Positions 27,304 through 35,817 of a stretch of 64,000 nt of DNA are shown here, in pieces. The DNA lies in the NCBI RefSeq assembly GCF_000317085.1, contig NC_019702.1, positions 1,146,394-1,210,393 on the forward strand, read 5' to 3'. The position numbers and the translations under genes are program-made. The DNA is from Synechococcus sp. PCC 7502 (GTDB taxonomy: Bacteria > Cyanobacteriota > Cyanobacteriia > Pseudanabaenales > Pseudanabaenaceae). The first letter of the stretch is position 1. Each line of letters starts with the position of its first letter. The notes below the pieces were generated by a model, which saw nothing but the letters and a program-made list of their open reading frames with translations, had not been told where the DNA came from and ran no database searches.

Positions 27304-29632
27304 CTACTCAATTCTTTGGAGTAAATTAATTTTATCCTCAGAGGTTTCAACCTCATTAATAAACTCGCTAAAAATCTGAGAGAGAGTTTTGTTCTCACTG
27401 ACAGCTTTTAAGATAATTCGTTCATTTCTTTGCTCAAACAAATCTATTAGCTTTCTAGCATGAATAAAATCTTCTGATCTTTTATGTAAGAATTTTTGGT
27501 TTACACCTCTAAAACTAAAAAGATAAATAAGTGCTAGTAAAGAATTTTGTTTGTACTGATAGTTTCTCTCTTGTTCATCTCTTTGAGATCTAAGAATAAG
27601 CGTTCTACTAATAAAGAAAGGCATAGACATTAGCCTCGAAATAATTGCTTTAGTATGTGCTTGATAATCATTGTATTGTCCATAATTATAATTTGAATAC
27701 CAAAGGAGTATGCGACTATAGCCCCACATATATACATCTAACAAATATGCTTGATCGTTGCCAAATTGATCGAAGAATAATTGAAAGTAAGCTAACTGTA
27801 GTCTTGGTGTAGTTGCTACTCTTGCTAAGAATCTTAAATACTCATCTTTAAGTTTTATAAAATTATTATTATCCTCAACATGATTTGAAACTTTAGTCAA
27901 GAGATTCCTATCATAAAATTTTAATAATTCGGTTTCTGGGACCTGTTGCGTAAACATATACAGCTTTCCAACAAACATTAATGCCTGCTTAAGTATTTCA
28001 ATATCAGATGAAATAAAGCTATGACTATTTAGTAAATTAATCATAAACCTTACTAATTCAATCAATTCCAACTTTTGAAAGAGACGTGTTAGACATAACT
28101 CAGAATTAGGCATGATGTTAATAAGAGCATCTGTTCCATCTCACATACTCCGATGAATTAATCTTTTAGAATCATCAATTATCTTTCGTAATTTATTATT
28201 TCTTAACCTTAAAGATTCTCTTAGATTTATTAATAGCTCTTCTAATTTACTAATATCTAAATTATAAAGTAATTCAATTTTATTCCTGGATTTATATTGA
28301 CGGCTTTCAATAATTTCAGACACAGTTAGATAGCCTTTGATGGAAACTTCACTTCTGTCTAAAAACTCAGAATCCAGCTTACGTGCTTGCTCATCTTTAA
28401 CTATTAGAATAGGTGGATTGCCTAAACTTACAAAAAAAATCTGTACATTATTACTGAAGTTAGAATCCTGTGCACTAATACTTGTGTCTGTTATCTGATA
28501 AGCTTGCTCCTTTGAATTCTTAAATATATTTTTATCATTAACCCTTATGGGTAGCTGAACAGATCGACCAGCCATACTAAATTTATCTATGATACGACTA
28601 CCTTTTTGATACTTAGCAACAAATTCTCGACTTTTTGATTATCCCTCGTAAGAAATTGGATTAACTTTAATATCCATTTCACTGGGCACATCTATCCAAT
28701 CTTCATCAGAACTACCGACTTCAAAAGAGATTTTATCTAAATATTGTCCAAAAAGAGGAAAGTTAGTTACCTTCTTCTCTTACCAAACTCGATCAAATTC
28801 AGCTTTATTTAAATTTGGCAAACAAAAGCCTAAAGAAAGAGAATTACAAAACTTAGGTAAAAAGTTATATTGGCTAATTAAAACAATCTTATAGTTTGAA
28901 TTTGTACGAGCATAATCTAATAAAGCTCCACAATTTATTGTTTCAGTTACTATCTTATCAATCTGGTCAATTTCTAATTCAGCCTTAGTATAGTAGTCCT
29001 GATTATTATGAAAAAACTTTATTAGAAAACTAATATTTCTGGAATTGTTACTTAAAATAGGCTTTACGGCTTGGAAGAAATTGCTTGACTGAGTGTTGGT
29101 TGCCAAGTATTCTTCTAAGATGGTGAAGAAATTAATCTCCTGTAAATATTTTGAGATAGAGTTTAGAGCAGTAGAAGCGATCGCTGAATTTTTATTAATT
29201 ATTTCTTGGGCTAAGTGATCGCATATTTTTTTATATACTGTCTTTGGATCGAAAGGCAGGTTTAGTCTGTCATAGGTTCCGATTTTTCAAGTATCTAGAA
29301 TTGGAATTAACTTAGATGTGCGATCGCTCTTCCTAAATTCAATGGGAATCCTTGCAGCAGGAGTAAAAGCATCTAAATCAATAAGCACTACTTGATATTT
29401 TTGTAAATCTACAGACTCAGAAATTTGGGATACATAATTCCAATAATGGTAGGCACTTGTATAAAGATACTGTTGTCTAAGTTGACGTAAGGATAAAATA
29501 CTACTATCCCTGACGATTAGTAGCTTGTTACTGCTGCTATCATTAACATCATGACCAATATAATTATTTACAGCTTTTTTGGAAGTATTGAGATCAGGAG
29601 CTAATTCTGAAGCTTTAACAGAATGGTTGATA
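27304..29632 (-). pseudogene. Large unrecognised gene with four in-frame stop codons
   Basis: One reading frame stays coding-like for about 776 codons. It is cut by TGA 29287-29289, TAA 28780-28782, TAA 28639-28641 and TGA 28141-28143, and ends at TAG 27304-27306. All stops and all coding segments share the same phase, so no indel is needed. Fragments include KLLIVRDSSILSLRQL and VVLIDLDAFTPAARIP (N-terminal), FPLFGQYLDKISFEVG (middle) and a helical C-terminal part of 269 codons. No family is recognised. The 5' end is cut by an IS cluster. The likely reading is a gene dying by point mutation. Confidence 0.65.
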
Positions 29633-29634
29633 TA

Positions 29635-30143
29635 GAGCCTGTTTCATATCTCATGAGTAGCAATTGTTTTTAGCATCAAGCGAATAAAGCAAAGATTGAG
29701 TTTAGCTGTAGCATTAACGAGAGTTCTCTCAAAGTTCTTAACTAAGATTTTGCATCTTTCAACCCAAGTATCCACCTTGTCGGCACAACTACAAACCCAG
29801 ACAGACCTTTTTCTGCCTTCTGTTGCTTTGATACCTTAGGAGAAATTTCAAACCTAATCTTAGTCATAATCTCAGGATAAACCTTCTGTAAATCAGTCGT
29901 CAATTTTTCGATATGATAACCACTATCCAGCAATATCGTAGTTAGGGTAATGTCATCTGGCTTCGATTTGAAGTAATCAATGTTAAACGTTAACATCTCA
30001 ATCAGTCCTTGGTCATCTGATACATTTGCTCTTGTTAAATAGGTAAAGAAAGGAAATCCCAGTATGTCAACGGCTAAATGTCTTTTGATCCCGTTAGTTG
30101 CTTTGTAGGAGCAGAAGCCCTTGGATTCTATACTTGCATTATA
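29635..30143 (-). mobile_element. IS5-family element, remnant with inverted orientation
   Basis: These roughly 509 bases match the 3' half of the complete IS5-type element at 31212-32101, in opposite orientation. They include its right-end repeat (GAGCCTGTTTCATATCTCATGAG) and the transposase C-terminal part (VSDDQGLIEMLTFN, SGFVVVPTRW). The remnant ends at TA 30142-30143, where the IS630 copy was inserted within it. TATA flanks its outer end (29631-29634). The transposase half is not functional alone. Confidence 0.88.
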
Positions 30144-30151
30144 CCAAATCG

Positions 30152-30718
30152 TTAAATACGAGCTACAGATAAAGCCTCTAAAATATAATCCCACCCAACA
30201 ATCGAAGCAATTACCTCCTGAGTCATAACTTCTAACCTTTCCCGCATTAATGCACGCAACTGGTCAAGATCTTTTGGCAGTTTCCACCTCAACCCTAATT
30301 TGAAATGCTGCCACACTCTTTCAATGGGATTAGTCTCAGGTGCATGGGCAGGCTGAAATAGCAAAATAATATTTTTAGGAATCTTTAACCGTTTTGCTCT
30401 GTGTGCTCCTGCTTGATCCACTTGCATAACGATGATGTCACCTTGAAAATATGTGCTTACTAAGTTCAGAAATACTTGGAAGCATTCACTATTAAGGTGA
30501 GTAAATTCATAGAAAAAGCTTTCCCCTGTTGATGGTTCTACAATTCGATAGAGGTAAGTTGCCTTAAACTGCCACTGAACTTTACCTTTGGGTTTGACTC
30601 CTCTTGCTGTGATCTTCCTTCCACTAATTGTCTTTAACCCAATTCGTGTTTCATCTTGACAAAAGAATCTCACTTTGCCATTTAGTCCGATTATATTAAT
30701 GCCGAACCATGCAATCAT
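30152..30718 (-). CDS. IS630 transposase OrfB (copy 2)
   Basis: 188 residues, differing from copy 1 by one residue (Thr for Ala before YFQGD). The DDE residues are present as in copy 1. Because the element lost one terminal repeat and the OrfA start, this gene is probably silent, but the protein could act in trans if expressed. The coding run upstream has seven A where copy 1 has six. Confidence 0.88.
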   Translation of the reverse strand: MIAWFGINIIGLNGKVRFFCQDETRIGLKTISGRKITARGVKPKGKVQWQFKATYLYRIVEPSTGESFFYEFTHLNSECFQVFLNLVSTYFQGDIIVMQVDQAGAHRAKRLKIPKNIILLFQPAHAPETNPIERVWQHFKLGLRWKLPKDLDQLRALMRERLEVMTQEVIASIVGWDYILEALSVARI

Positions 30719-30720
30719 GC

Positions 30721-31211
30721 TTATATTACTGGCAAGGTTTTTTTATATGCTTCTACTTGCTCTTCTGACTTTCCTGCACTGACTGGACGTGTCACTTTCG
30801 GTCTGGCTTTCAGCCGATATCGGACTAGATGATGCACAGTTTTATAGTTTGATTTGATTCCTAATTGGTTCTCTAACCATTGGCAGATCTGCCCATAACT
30901 TTCAAAGCCTTCTGCTTCTTCCAGCTTTTTTATCAATGCTTTCTGCGCCCATTGTGGAATACTCTGTTTTCGCCCTGTTCTAGGTTTATGTCCTAATAGT
31001 CCTACTATTCCCCCTTTGCGATAATTCCCTAACCAATCTTGCAATGTAACTCGATGCCGTCCCAGTATTGTCGATGCTGTCTGGATTGTGCTTGCTTGTT
31101 TTGTTTTTAACAGATACAGCATCTGAATTCTTTCTTTATCTGATGCGGTCTTTTGCACTCTCAGCATATGTTTTAGCTCTTCTTCACTTTCGCTGATCTC
31201 TAATTTGTATA
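30721..31211 (-). pseudogene. IS630 transposase OrfA (copy 2), 5' end lost
   Basis: The native start codon is missing. The open frame now runs into the adjacent IS5 terminal repeat, giving a chimeric N-terminus (IIDMKQALYKLEIS), which could allow a fortuitous start. The end differs from copy 1 (EAYKKTLPVI) because of the extra A in the A-run. The two HTH segments are intact. Confidence 0.8.
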
Positions 31212-31258
31212 GAGCCTGTTTCATATCTATTATGAGCAAGATGTATGATACTTAGAAA

Positions 31259-31570
31259 ATGCTAAATCCATACTCAAGTAGCCTAACAGATAAAGAATGG
31301 GAAATTATAGAACCATTGCTCCCAAAGAAAAAGCAAACTAGACCGCCAACTTGGACAAAAAGACAAATTTTAGACGGCATACTCTACCAACTCAAAAACG
31401 GTTGTAATTGGCGAGATATGCCCCGAGACTTACCACCATTCTCTACAGTGTATCGATACTACAAGGAGTGGAAAGATACAGGTACATTTACTGCGATTAT
31501 GGAAGCTTTGCATTCAACAGCCCGTGAACAGTCAAAAAAAATCAAAATGGACAACTTTAATCATCATTGA
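31259..31570 (+). CDS. IS5-family transposase, first frame
   Basis: 103 residues begin MLNPYSSSLTDKEWEIIEPLL and contain RQILDGILYQLKNGCNWRDMP and FSTVYRYYKEWKDTG. This is the DUF4096-type DNA-binding part of IS5/IS427 transposases. The frame ends shortly after a run of eight A (about 31535-31542), which is the likely frameshift point into the catalytic part. Confidence 0.88.
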   Translation: MLNPYSSSLTDKEWEIIEPLLPKKKQTRPPTWTKRQILDGILYQLKNGCNWRDMPRDLPPFSTVYRYYKEWKDTGTFTAIMEALHSTAREQSKKIKMDNFNHH

Positions 31571-31994
31571 CTCACAAGCAGTGAAAAATACTTGTAATGC
31601 AAGTATAGAATCCAAGGGCTTCTGCTCCTACAAAGCAACTAACGGGATCAAAAGACATTTAGCAGTTGACATACTGGGATTTCCTTTTTTCACGTATTTA
31701 ACAAGAGCAAATGTATCAGATGACCAAGGACTGATTGAGATGTTAACGTTTAACATTGATTACTTCAAATCGAAGCCAGATGACATTACGCTAACTACGA
31801 TATTGCTGGATAGTGGTTATCATATCGAAAAATTGACGACTGATTTACAGAAGGTTTATCCTGAGATTATGACTAAGATTAGGTTTGAAATTTCTCCTAA
31901 GGTATCAAAGCAAAAGCAGGCAGAAAAAGGTCTGTCTGGGTTTGTAGTTGTGCCGACAAGGTGGGTAATTGGGTTGAAAGATGCAAAATCTTAG
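31524..31994 (+). CDS. IS5-family transposase, second frame (catalytic)
   Basis: 156 residues carry the DDE part: IIIDSQAVKNT (first Asp), LLDSGYHIEKL (second Asp) and a C-terminal segment ending SGFVVVPTRWVIGLKD. The third acid normally lies in the following ERTLV/NATAKLN region, which continues after the stop at 31992-31994 in a different phase. The element may therefore need frameshifts or be slightly damaged. It overlaps the first frame by 47 bases. Confidence 0.82.
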   Translation: MNSQKKSKWTTLIIIDSQAVKNTCNASIESKGFCSYKATNGIKRHLAVDILGFPFFTYLTRANVSDDQGLIEMLTFNIDYFKSKPDDITLTTILLDSGYHIEKLTTDLQKVYPEIMTKIRFEISPKVSKQKQAEKGLSGFVVVPTRWVIGLKDAKS

Positions 31995-32101
31995 TTAAGA
32001 ACTTTGAGAGAACTCTCGTTAATGCTACAGCTAAACTCAATCTTTGCTTTATTCGCTTGATGCTAAAAAGAATTGCTACTCATGAGATATGAAACAGGCT
32101 C

Positions 32102-32377
32102 TATAGCCTCTTTATCAAATAACTGTTTTGCCTTCTCAGCATTATCTGTACCTTGAGCTTGAGGGAAAAATTGTTTGATTACGCATTTGGGTTTTGATGG
32201 CTTTTGCTCATCGACTGCTAGAAAAGTTCCGCCAAATCCTCCACTACCAATAATTTTACTTGCTAAATAGCGATCACCTAATAGCAATTTATGTCCGCAC
32301 TTCACGCAGAACTTTATACTAAACTGATTTTGGCTTAGACACTCAGGGTTAAGACATTGACTAATTGGGCTACTCAT
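32102..32377 (-). pseudogene. Ser/Thr protein kinase N-terminal fragment with zinc ribbon
   Basis: About 91 native codons remain. A zinc-ribbon-like start (CLNPECLS and FCVKCGHKLL) is followed by the kinase glycine loop IIGSGGFGGTFLAVD and the ATP-binding lysine region CVIKQFFPQ. The fragment stops at LFDKEA, where the IS5 element begins. No catalytic loop (HRDxKxxN) or DFG motif is present in the window. If the IS cluster is removed with a TA duplication, this frame joins the multi-stop gene in phase. Confidence 0.78.
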
Positions 32378-32620
32378 AACCCTACTTCAGATTTGACAAT
32401 GCTTTAATTTAGCATTACTCCAAGGGGAAAGTACTGAATAAATCATGTCTGGATTCTCAATTATTTTAGCGATCGCTCATTAATAATTTTCATAATGAGG
32501 ATTGCTTTAGTAATCTTTAATCTTGGTGATCTGATGACTAAAGAGTAAGCTTAGAGCTTTTAAGGAATGAGCCATGACTTGGAGATATACTTATTAAGCT
32601 AAGAATTATAAACTTTTTAA

Positions 32621-33250
32621 ATGACCTTCGACTTTCTGACGCTTGAACATGTGAAAGACCTAGTCCAGAATTATGGATATGGAGTAATATTTCTGGGAAT
32701 CATGCTAGAAAATGCGGGAATTCCGATCCCCGGTGAGACTATTACCTTAGTAGGGGGATTTTTAGCAGGTAGTGGGGAATTAAAATATCCCTTTGTGCTG
32801 GGTGCCGCAGTCAGTGGAGCTATTATTGGCGATAGTGCAGGCTATTGGCTTGGACGATGGGGTGGGATGAACTTAGTGGAATCTGTGGCTAAGATATTTA
32901 AAATTGAGGCTGAGGAAGTAGTCAAAGCCAGAGAAAAATTTACTGCTAATTCAGATCGGGCTGTATTTTTTGGTAGATTTATTGCGCTGCTAAGAATTTT
33001 TGCTGGTCCTATGGCTGGACTAACTGGTATGCCCTATCGGCGGTTTTTATTTTTTAATGCTCTAGGTGCGATCTCCTGGGGAACAATTATGACTGCTCTT
33101 GCTTATTTTACGGGCAGCTTTATTCCCTTAGATAAGTTAATAGATTGGGTTTTAAGATTTGGAATATTTGCTTTAATTGCTTTAATAGTTTGGGTCTGTG
33201 TAGTCCGTTTACAAAAGACTTTAGCTCAAGGTATGGATTTAGAAAAATAG
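32621..33250 (+). CDS. DedA-family membrane protein
   Basis: 209 residues with four to five membrane segments. The DedA signature is clear: ENAGIPIPGETITLVGGFLAG, GDSAGYWLGRWGG and the FGRFIALLRIFAGPMAGL arginine region. DedA proteins act in lipid scrambling or undecaprenyl-phosphate/lipid-carrier recycling and need proton motive force. The 3' end overlaps the carbamoylase gene by 25 bases, tail-to-tail. Confidence 0.9.
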   Translation: MTFDFLTLEHVKDLVQNYGYGVIFLGIMLENAGIPIPGETITLVGGFLAGSGELKYPFVLGAAVSGAIIGDSAGYWLGRWGGMNLVESVAKIFKIEAEEVVKAREKFTANSDRAVFFGRFIALLRIFAGPMAGLTGMPYRRFLFFNALGAISWGTIMTALAYFTGSFIPLDKLIDWVLRFGIFALIALIVWVCVVRLQKTLAQGMDLEK

Positions 33251-34488
33251 CTGTCTAGTTTCAAAATAGTGTGTAAAAGCACATTGGCACCTTGGATACA
33301 AAGCTCTGGGGAGGTAAACTCAGTTTCAGAATGACTTACGCCATTTTGACTTGGCACAAAAATCATTCCCATTGCTGTCAGCTTCGCCATTTCTTGAGCA
33401 TCATGTCCCGCCCGACTCGGTAAATGTAGATAGGTTAGCCCTAAATCTTCACAGGTTTCAGCGATCGCAGATTGAATTACGGAATTGCATAGCGCAGGTT
33501 GGTTTTGCATATACGGGTGCAAACTAATTTCTGTTTTGGTTGCTGTGGCGATCGCTTTAAGATCGGCAGTTAATATTTCCAATAAATGATCTAGGTGCCG
33601 ATCGGATAAATCCCGAATATCCAAAGACATTTCCACAAAATCAGGAATTGTATTAGGGGCATTGGGTTTAACTATCACTCTGCCTACGGTTGCCACTTGT
33701 TGTCCGGGTAGATTTGCTAAGTGATTTATACTTAATACTACCTGTGCGGCGGCAACGAGGGCATCTTGACGCATGGACATGGGTGTAGTTCCTGCATGAC
33801 TAGCACTACCTTTAACAATAATTTTAAAACGCCGTTGCCCTACGATTCCTTCCACAACTCCAATTTGGACTTCAGCACTTTCTAATACTGGACCTTGTTC
33901 AATATGCAGTTCTACAAAAGCAGCCAGTTCTGATCGGTGGCGTTTTGCCTGCATAATTTGCTCCCAGTTTCCACCAATTCTACTTAAACAGGACTGAATG
34001 TCTAGTCCACCGTAATTTTGCAGATCTGGAATCAGGCTCCCAGCCATTGCTTTACAGCCGATCATGCTTCCTTCTTCATCGGTAAAGACAATTACTTCTA
34101 AGGGATGGTTGAGTTGTACAGAACTTTCTTGGAGCGATCGCACCACTTCTATAGCTGCTAAGACCCCGTATGCCCCATCATAAAGCCCCCCATTAGGCAC
34201 AGTATCAAGATGGGAACCCGTAGCGATTGCAGGCAGGTCTGGATTTTTGCCATTTGAATTTTTACTACTATAGCGACCGATGATATTACCAGCAGTATCA
34301 ACTCTAACCTGCATTCCAGTTTCAGCCATCCATTGCTGTACTAAGTCACGAGCTTTAACATCGGCGGGACTAAAAGCTATACGTTGAACACCTCCATTAG
34401 CCAACTGACCAATTGTTCCTAACTTTGCAATAGTATTTAAGAGGCGATCGCTATTGATTGAGACCTTGGTTAAAATTGAGGATGACAT
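33226..34488 (-). CDS. Zn-dependent N-carbamoylase/allantoate amidohydrolase (M20 family)
   Basis: The enzyme hydrolyses carbamoyl or ureide groups from N-carbamoyl amino acids, ureidoglycolate or allantoate; the exact substrate is unknown. The 420 residues show M20 metal motifs TGSHLDTVPNGGLYDGAYG (His, Asp), FTDEEGSMIGCKAMAG (Glu), ELHIEQGPVLE (His) and SRAGHDAQ. The frame is open 57 codons further upstream. The ATG at 34488 is chosen because MSSSILTKVSINSDRLL is the family N-terminus and the longer form would run through the divergent promoter and into the regulator gene. Confidence 0.88.
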   Translation of the reverse strand: MSSSILTKVSINSDRLLNTIAKLGTIGQLANGGVQRIAFSPADVKARDLVQQWMAETGMQVRVDTAGNIIGRYSSKNSNGKNPDLPAIATGSHLDTVPNGGLYDGAYGVLAAIEVVRSLQESSVQLNHPLEVIVFTDEEGSMIGCKAMAGSLIPDLQNYGGLDIQSCLSRIGGNWEQIMQAKRHRSELAAFVELHIEQGPVLESAEVQIGVVEGIVGQRRFKIIVKGSASHAGTTPMSMRQDALVAAAQVVLSINHLANLPGQQVATVGRVIVKPNAPNTIPDFVEMSLDIRDLSDRHLDHLLEILTADLKAIATATKTEISLHPYMQNQPALCNSVIQSAIAETCEDLGLTYLHLPSRAGHDAQEMAKLTAMGMIFVPSQNGVSHSETEFTSPELCIQGANVLLHTILKLDSYFSKSIP

Positions 34489-34503
34489 AAAAAAACTTGC
34501 AAA

Positions 34504-34517
34504 GTAAAGGCACTTAC
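34504..34517. promoter_or_regulatory. Candidate NtcA-binding site (GTA-N8-TAC)
   Basis: GTAAAGGCACTTAC matches the NtcA consensus GTA-N8-TAC in the divergent promoter of a nitrogen-catabolic cluster. NtcA is the global nitrogen regulator of cyanobacteria. A match by six fixed bases is expected by chance every few kilobases. The site is close to the carbamoylase ATG (about 15 bases) and no -10 lies at the usual 22-23 bases, so this is a suggestion only. Confidence 0.35.
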
Positions 34518-34518
34518 T

Positions 34519-34535
34519 ATGTATACTGTATACAT
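34519..34535. promoter_or_regulatory. Palindromic operator, probably for the GntR regulator
   Basis: ATGTATACTGTATACAT is a 17-bp palindrome, perfect except for the centre base. It lies between the divergent carbamoylase (ATG 34488) and GntR regulator (start 34569). FCD-type GntR proteins usually bind short AT-rich palindromes of this kind. The position would allow control of both genes, including autoregulation. Confidence 0.72.
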
Positions 34536-34568
34536 CAAAACCATGCAAGATAATAAGGAACTTATACC

Positions 34569-35261
34569 TTGAGTTTGTCCACGATCCAAAGAAGCCAATC
34601 TTTATACGAACAGACCTATCAAGTCCTACGCACAAATATCTTTTCGGGAATGCTGGCACCTAATGAACGTCTGGTTGAAACTCAGTTGGCTGAGCGTTTA
34701 CAGGTTAGTCGCACTCCAATCCGTGAAGCTATTCGTAAATTGCAGCAAGAAGGTTTGGTTACCTCCGATACCAGTGGGGGAATGCGAGTAACAACCCTTT
34801 CCATTGAGGATGTGATTCAGCTTTATGACTGTCGGATTGCCCTAGAACAACTTTCTGTAACCGGAGCCTGTGATCACGCCAGTGCCGTTGAGATTGAGCA
34901 GCTAGAAGAATACGTGATTTCTGCCGAAAAGATCGCCCATGCTAAATCTACAAATCCTGCCAAACTTTTAGAACTAGATTATCAATTTCATCACCTGATT
35001 GCGGAAAGTTCGGGGAATAAGTGGTTAGTCTCCTTACTGGAGCAGGTATTTGATAAGATGTTTCTCCTGCGATTGCGGACAACTAATCAGAACCCAGAAG
35101 TATTGGAAATTCGGTTAGAACACCGCCAAATTTTTACAGCGATCGCCAAGAGAAATTCTAATTTAGCAAAGGAAGAGATTTATAGTCATCTCACCAATAG
35201 CAAAACCAGAGTTGTTAGTGCCGTGGAAATTCTTCAGACAGGTATAAATTCCAAAGATTAA
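34569..35261 (+). CDS. GntR-family regulator with FCD ligand-binding domain
   Basis: 230 residues. An N-terminal winged HTH (LAERLQVSRTPIREAIRKLQQEGLV, about residues 40-65) is followed by a helical FCD domain with the metal/ligand motif DYQFHHLIAESSGN and a later EHRQIFTAI. FCD members sense carboxylates or related catabolites. The start is TTG, supported by AAGGAA eight bases upstream. It probably controls the divergent carbamoylase gene and the four-gene cluster downstream. Confidence 0.9.
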   Translation: MSLSTIQRSQSLYEQTYQVLRTNIFSGMLAPNERLVETQLAERLQVSRTPIREAIRKLQQEGLVTSDTSGGMRVTTLSIEDVIQLYDCRIALEQLSVTGACDHASAVEIEQLEEYVISAEKIAHAKSTNPAKLLELDYQFHHLIAESSGNKWLVSLLEQVFDKMFLLRLRTTNQNPEVLEIRLEHRQIFTAIAKRNSNLAKEEIYSHLTNSKTRVVSAVEILQTGINSKD

Positions 35262-35286
35262 TTTTGAAAATCCTTAAATAAAAATC

Positions 35287-35727
35287 ATGACTGACTTAAC
35301 AACCCCAATCGAACAACTAAATACGGAAGATACAGCAACAAAAAAAATATTCATTTGTGGTTCTGCCCTCAAAGGTCAACCCGATCATCAAAACCTGCAA
35401 TCTGCTAAGTTTATAAAAACAGCTAAAACCAAACCTCTCTATCGTCTTCATGCGGCTGAAAACGGATGGCATCCTGCAATTTATGAAGTAGAAAATGGAG
35501 GGATTAGTATCCCAGGGGAAATATATGAGTTAACGATCGCCCAATATGAGTATCTACTAGCAAATGAACCGCCTCACATGTATCCCAGTGATGTAATTTC
35601 CGAAGACGGCGAAATTCTCACAGCAATGCTTTACCCACGGGAACTGGTGGAAAAACACCAATGGCTAGATATTTCAGATTTAGGCGGATGGGCAAATTAT
35701 AAGACAATGAACACTGCGCCAGATTAA
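35287..35727 (+). CDS. Allophanate-hydrolase C-terminal-like (GGCT-fold) protein
   Basis: 146 residues. The segment IFICGSALKGQPDHQNL followed by TKPLYRLHAAENGWHPAIY closely resembles the C-terminal domain of allophanate hydrolases (AtzF type), which has a gamma-glutamylcyclotransferase-like fold and acts on N-carboxycarbamate. Here it is free-standing. It starts 25 bases after the GntR gene, so it is likely in the same operon and in a carbamate/ureide pathway. The amidase half of allophanate hydrolase is not in the window. Confidence 0.75.
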   Translation: MTDLTTPIEQLNTEDTATKKIFICGSALKGQPDHQNLQSAKFIKTAKTKPLYRLHAAENGWHPAIYEVENGGISIPGEIYELTIAQYEYLLANEPPHMYPSDVISEDGEILTAMLYPRELVEKHQWLDISDLGGWANYKTMNTAPD

Positions 35728-35817
35728 GCAGCATCTTGATATTCAACATATAATCAAGAAAAACTATCTTCATTTCACTTGTTAAATTTTTTAATTTTTA
35801 AATTTGCGATCTGAACT

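Larger units (their letters stand above)
30144..31211 (-). mobile_element. IS630-family insertion sequence, copy 2 (lacks 71 bp at one end)
   Basis: Nearly identical to 2706-3772 of copy 1. The last 71 bases, including the OrfA start and one terminal repeat, are missing. The element ends at TATA, where an IS5-type element begins. Its other end keeps CCAAATCG and the flanking TA, and sits inside the IS5 remnant. It cannot move by its own ends. Confidence 0.92.
31212..32101 (+). mobile_element. IS5-family insertion sequence (complete)
   Basis: An element of about 890 bp with inverted ends GAGCCTGTTTCATAT and ATATGAAACAGGCTC. TATA lies on both sides (31208-31211 and 32102-32105), so the true duplication may be TA with repeats starting TAGAGCC. 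It has two overlapping transposase frames. The opposite-facing remnant at 29635-30143 is from the same element type. The IS5/IS427-type layout (TA or TNA targets, two frames) fits. Confidence 0.9.

Noticed and set aside
27304-29632. Stop-codon recoding (selenocysteine or programmed readthrough) to explain the four in-frame stops
   Set aside because: Both TGA and TAA occur, no recoding structure is visible after the stops, and core genes in the window end normally at TGA and TAA. Nonsense decay is simpler.
21427-32620. An attR copy of the tRNA-Thr 3' end at the right side of the island
   Set aside because: By eye, no stretch matching GGTTCAAATCCCATTGAGGG was found between 32.1 and 32.6 kb.
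33226-34659. Long form of the carbamoylase starting at 34659
   Set aside because: It would read through the divergent promoter and into the GntR coding region, and the extra 57 residues match no family N-terminus.
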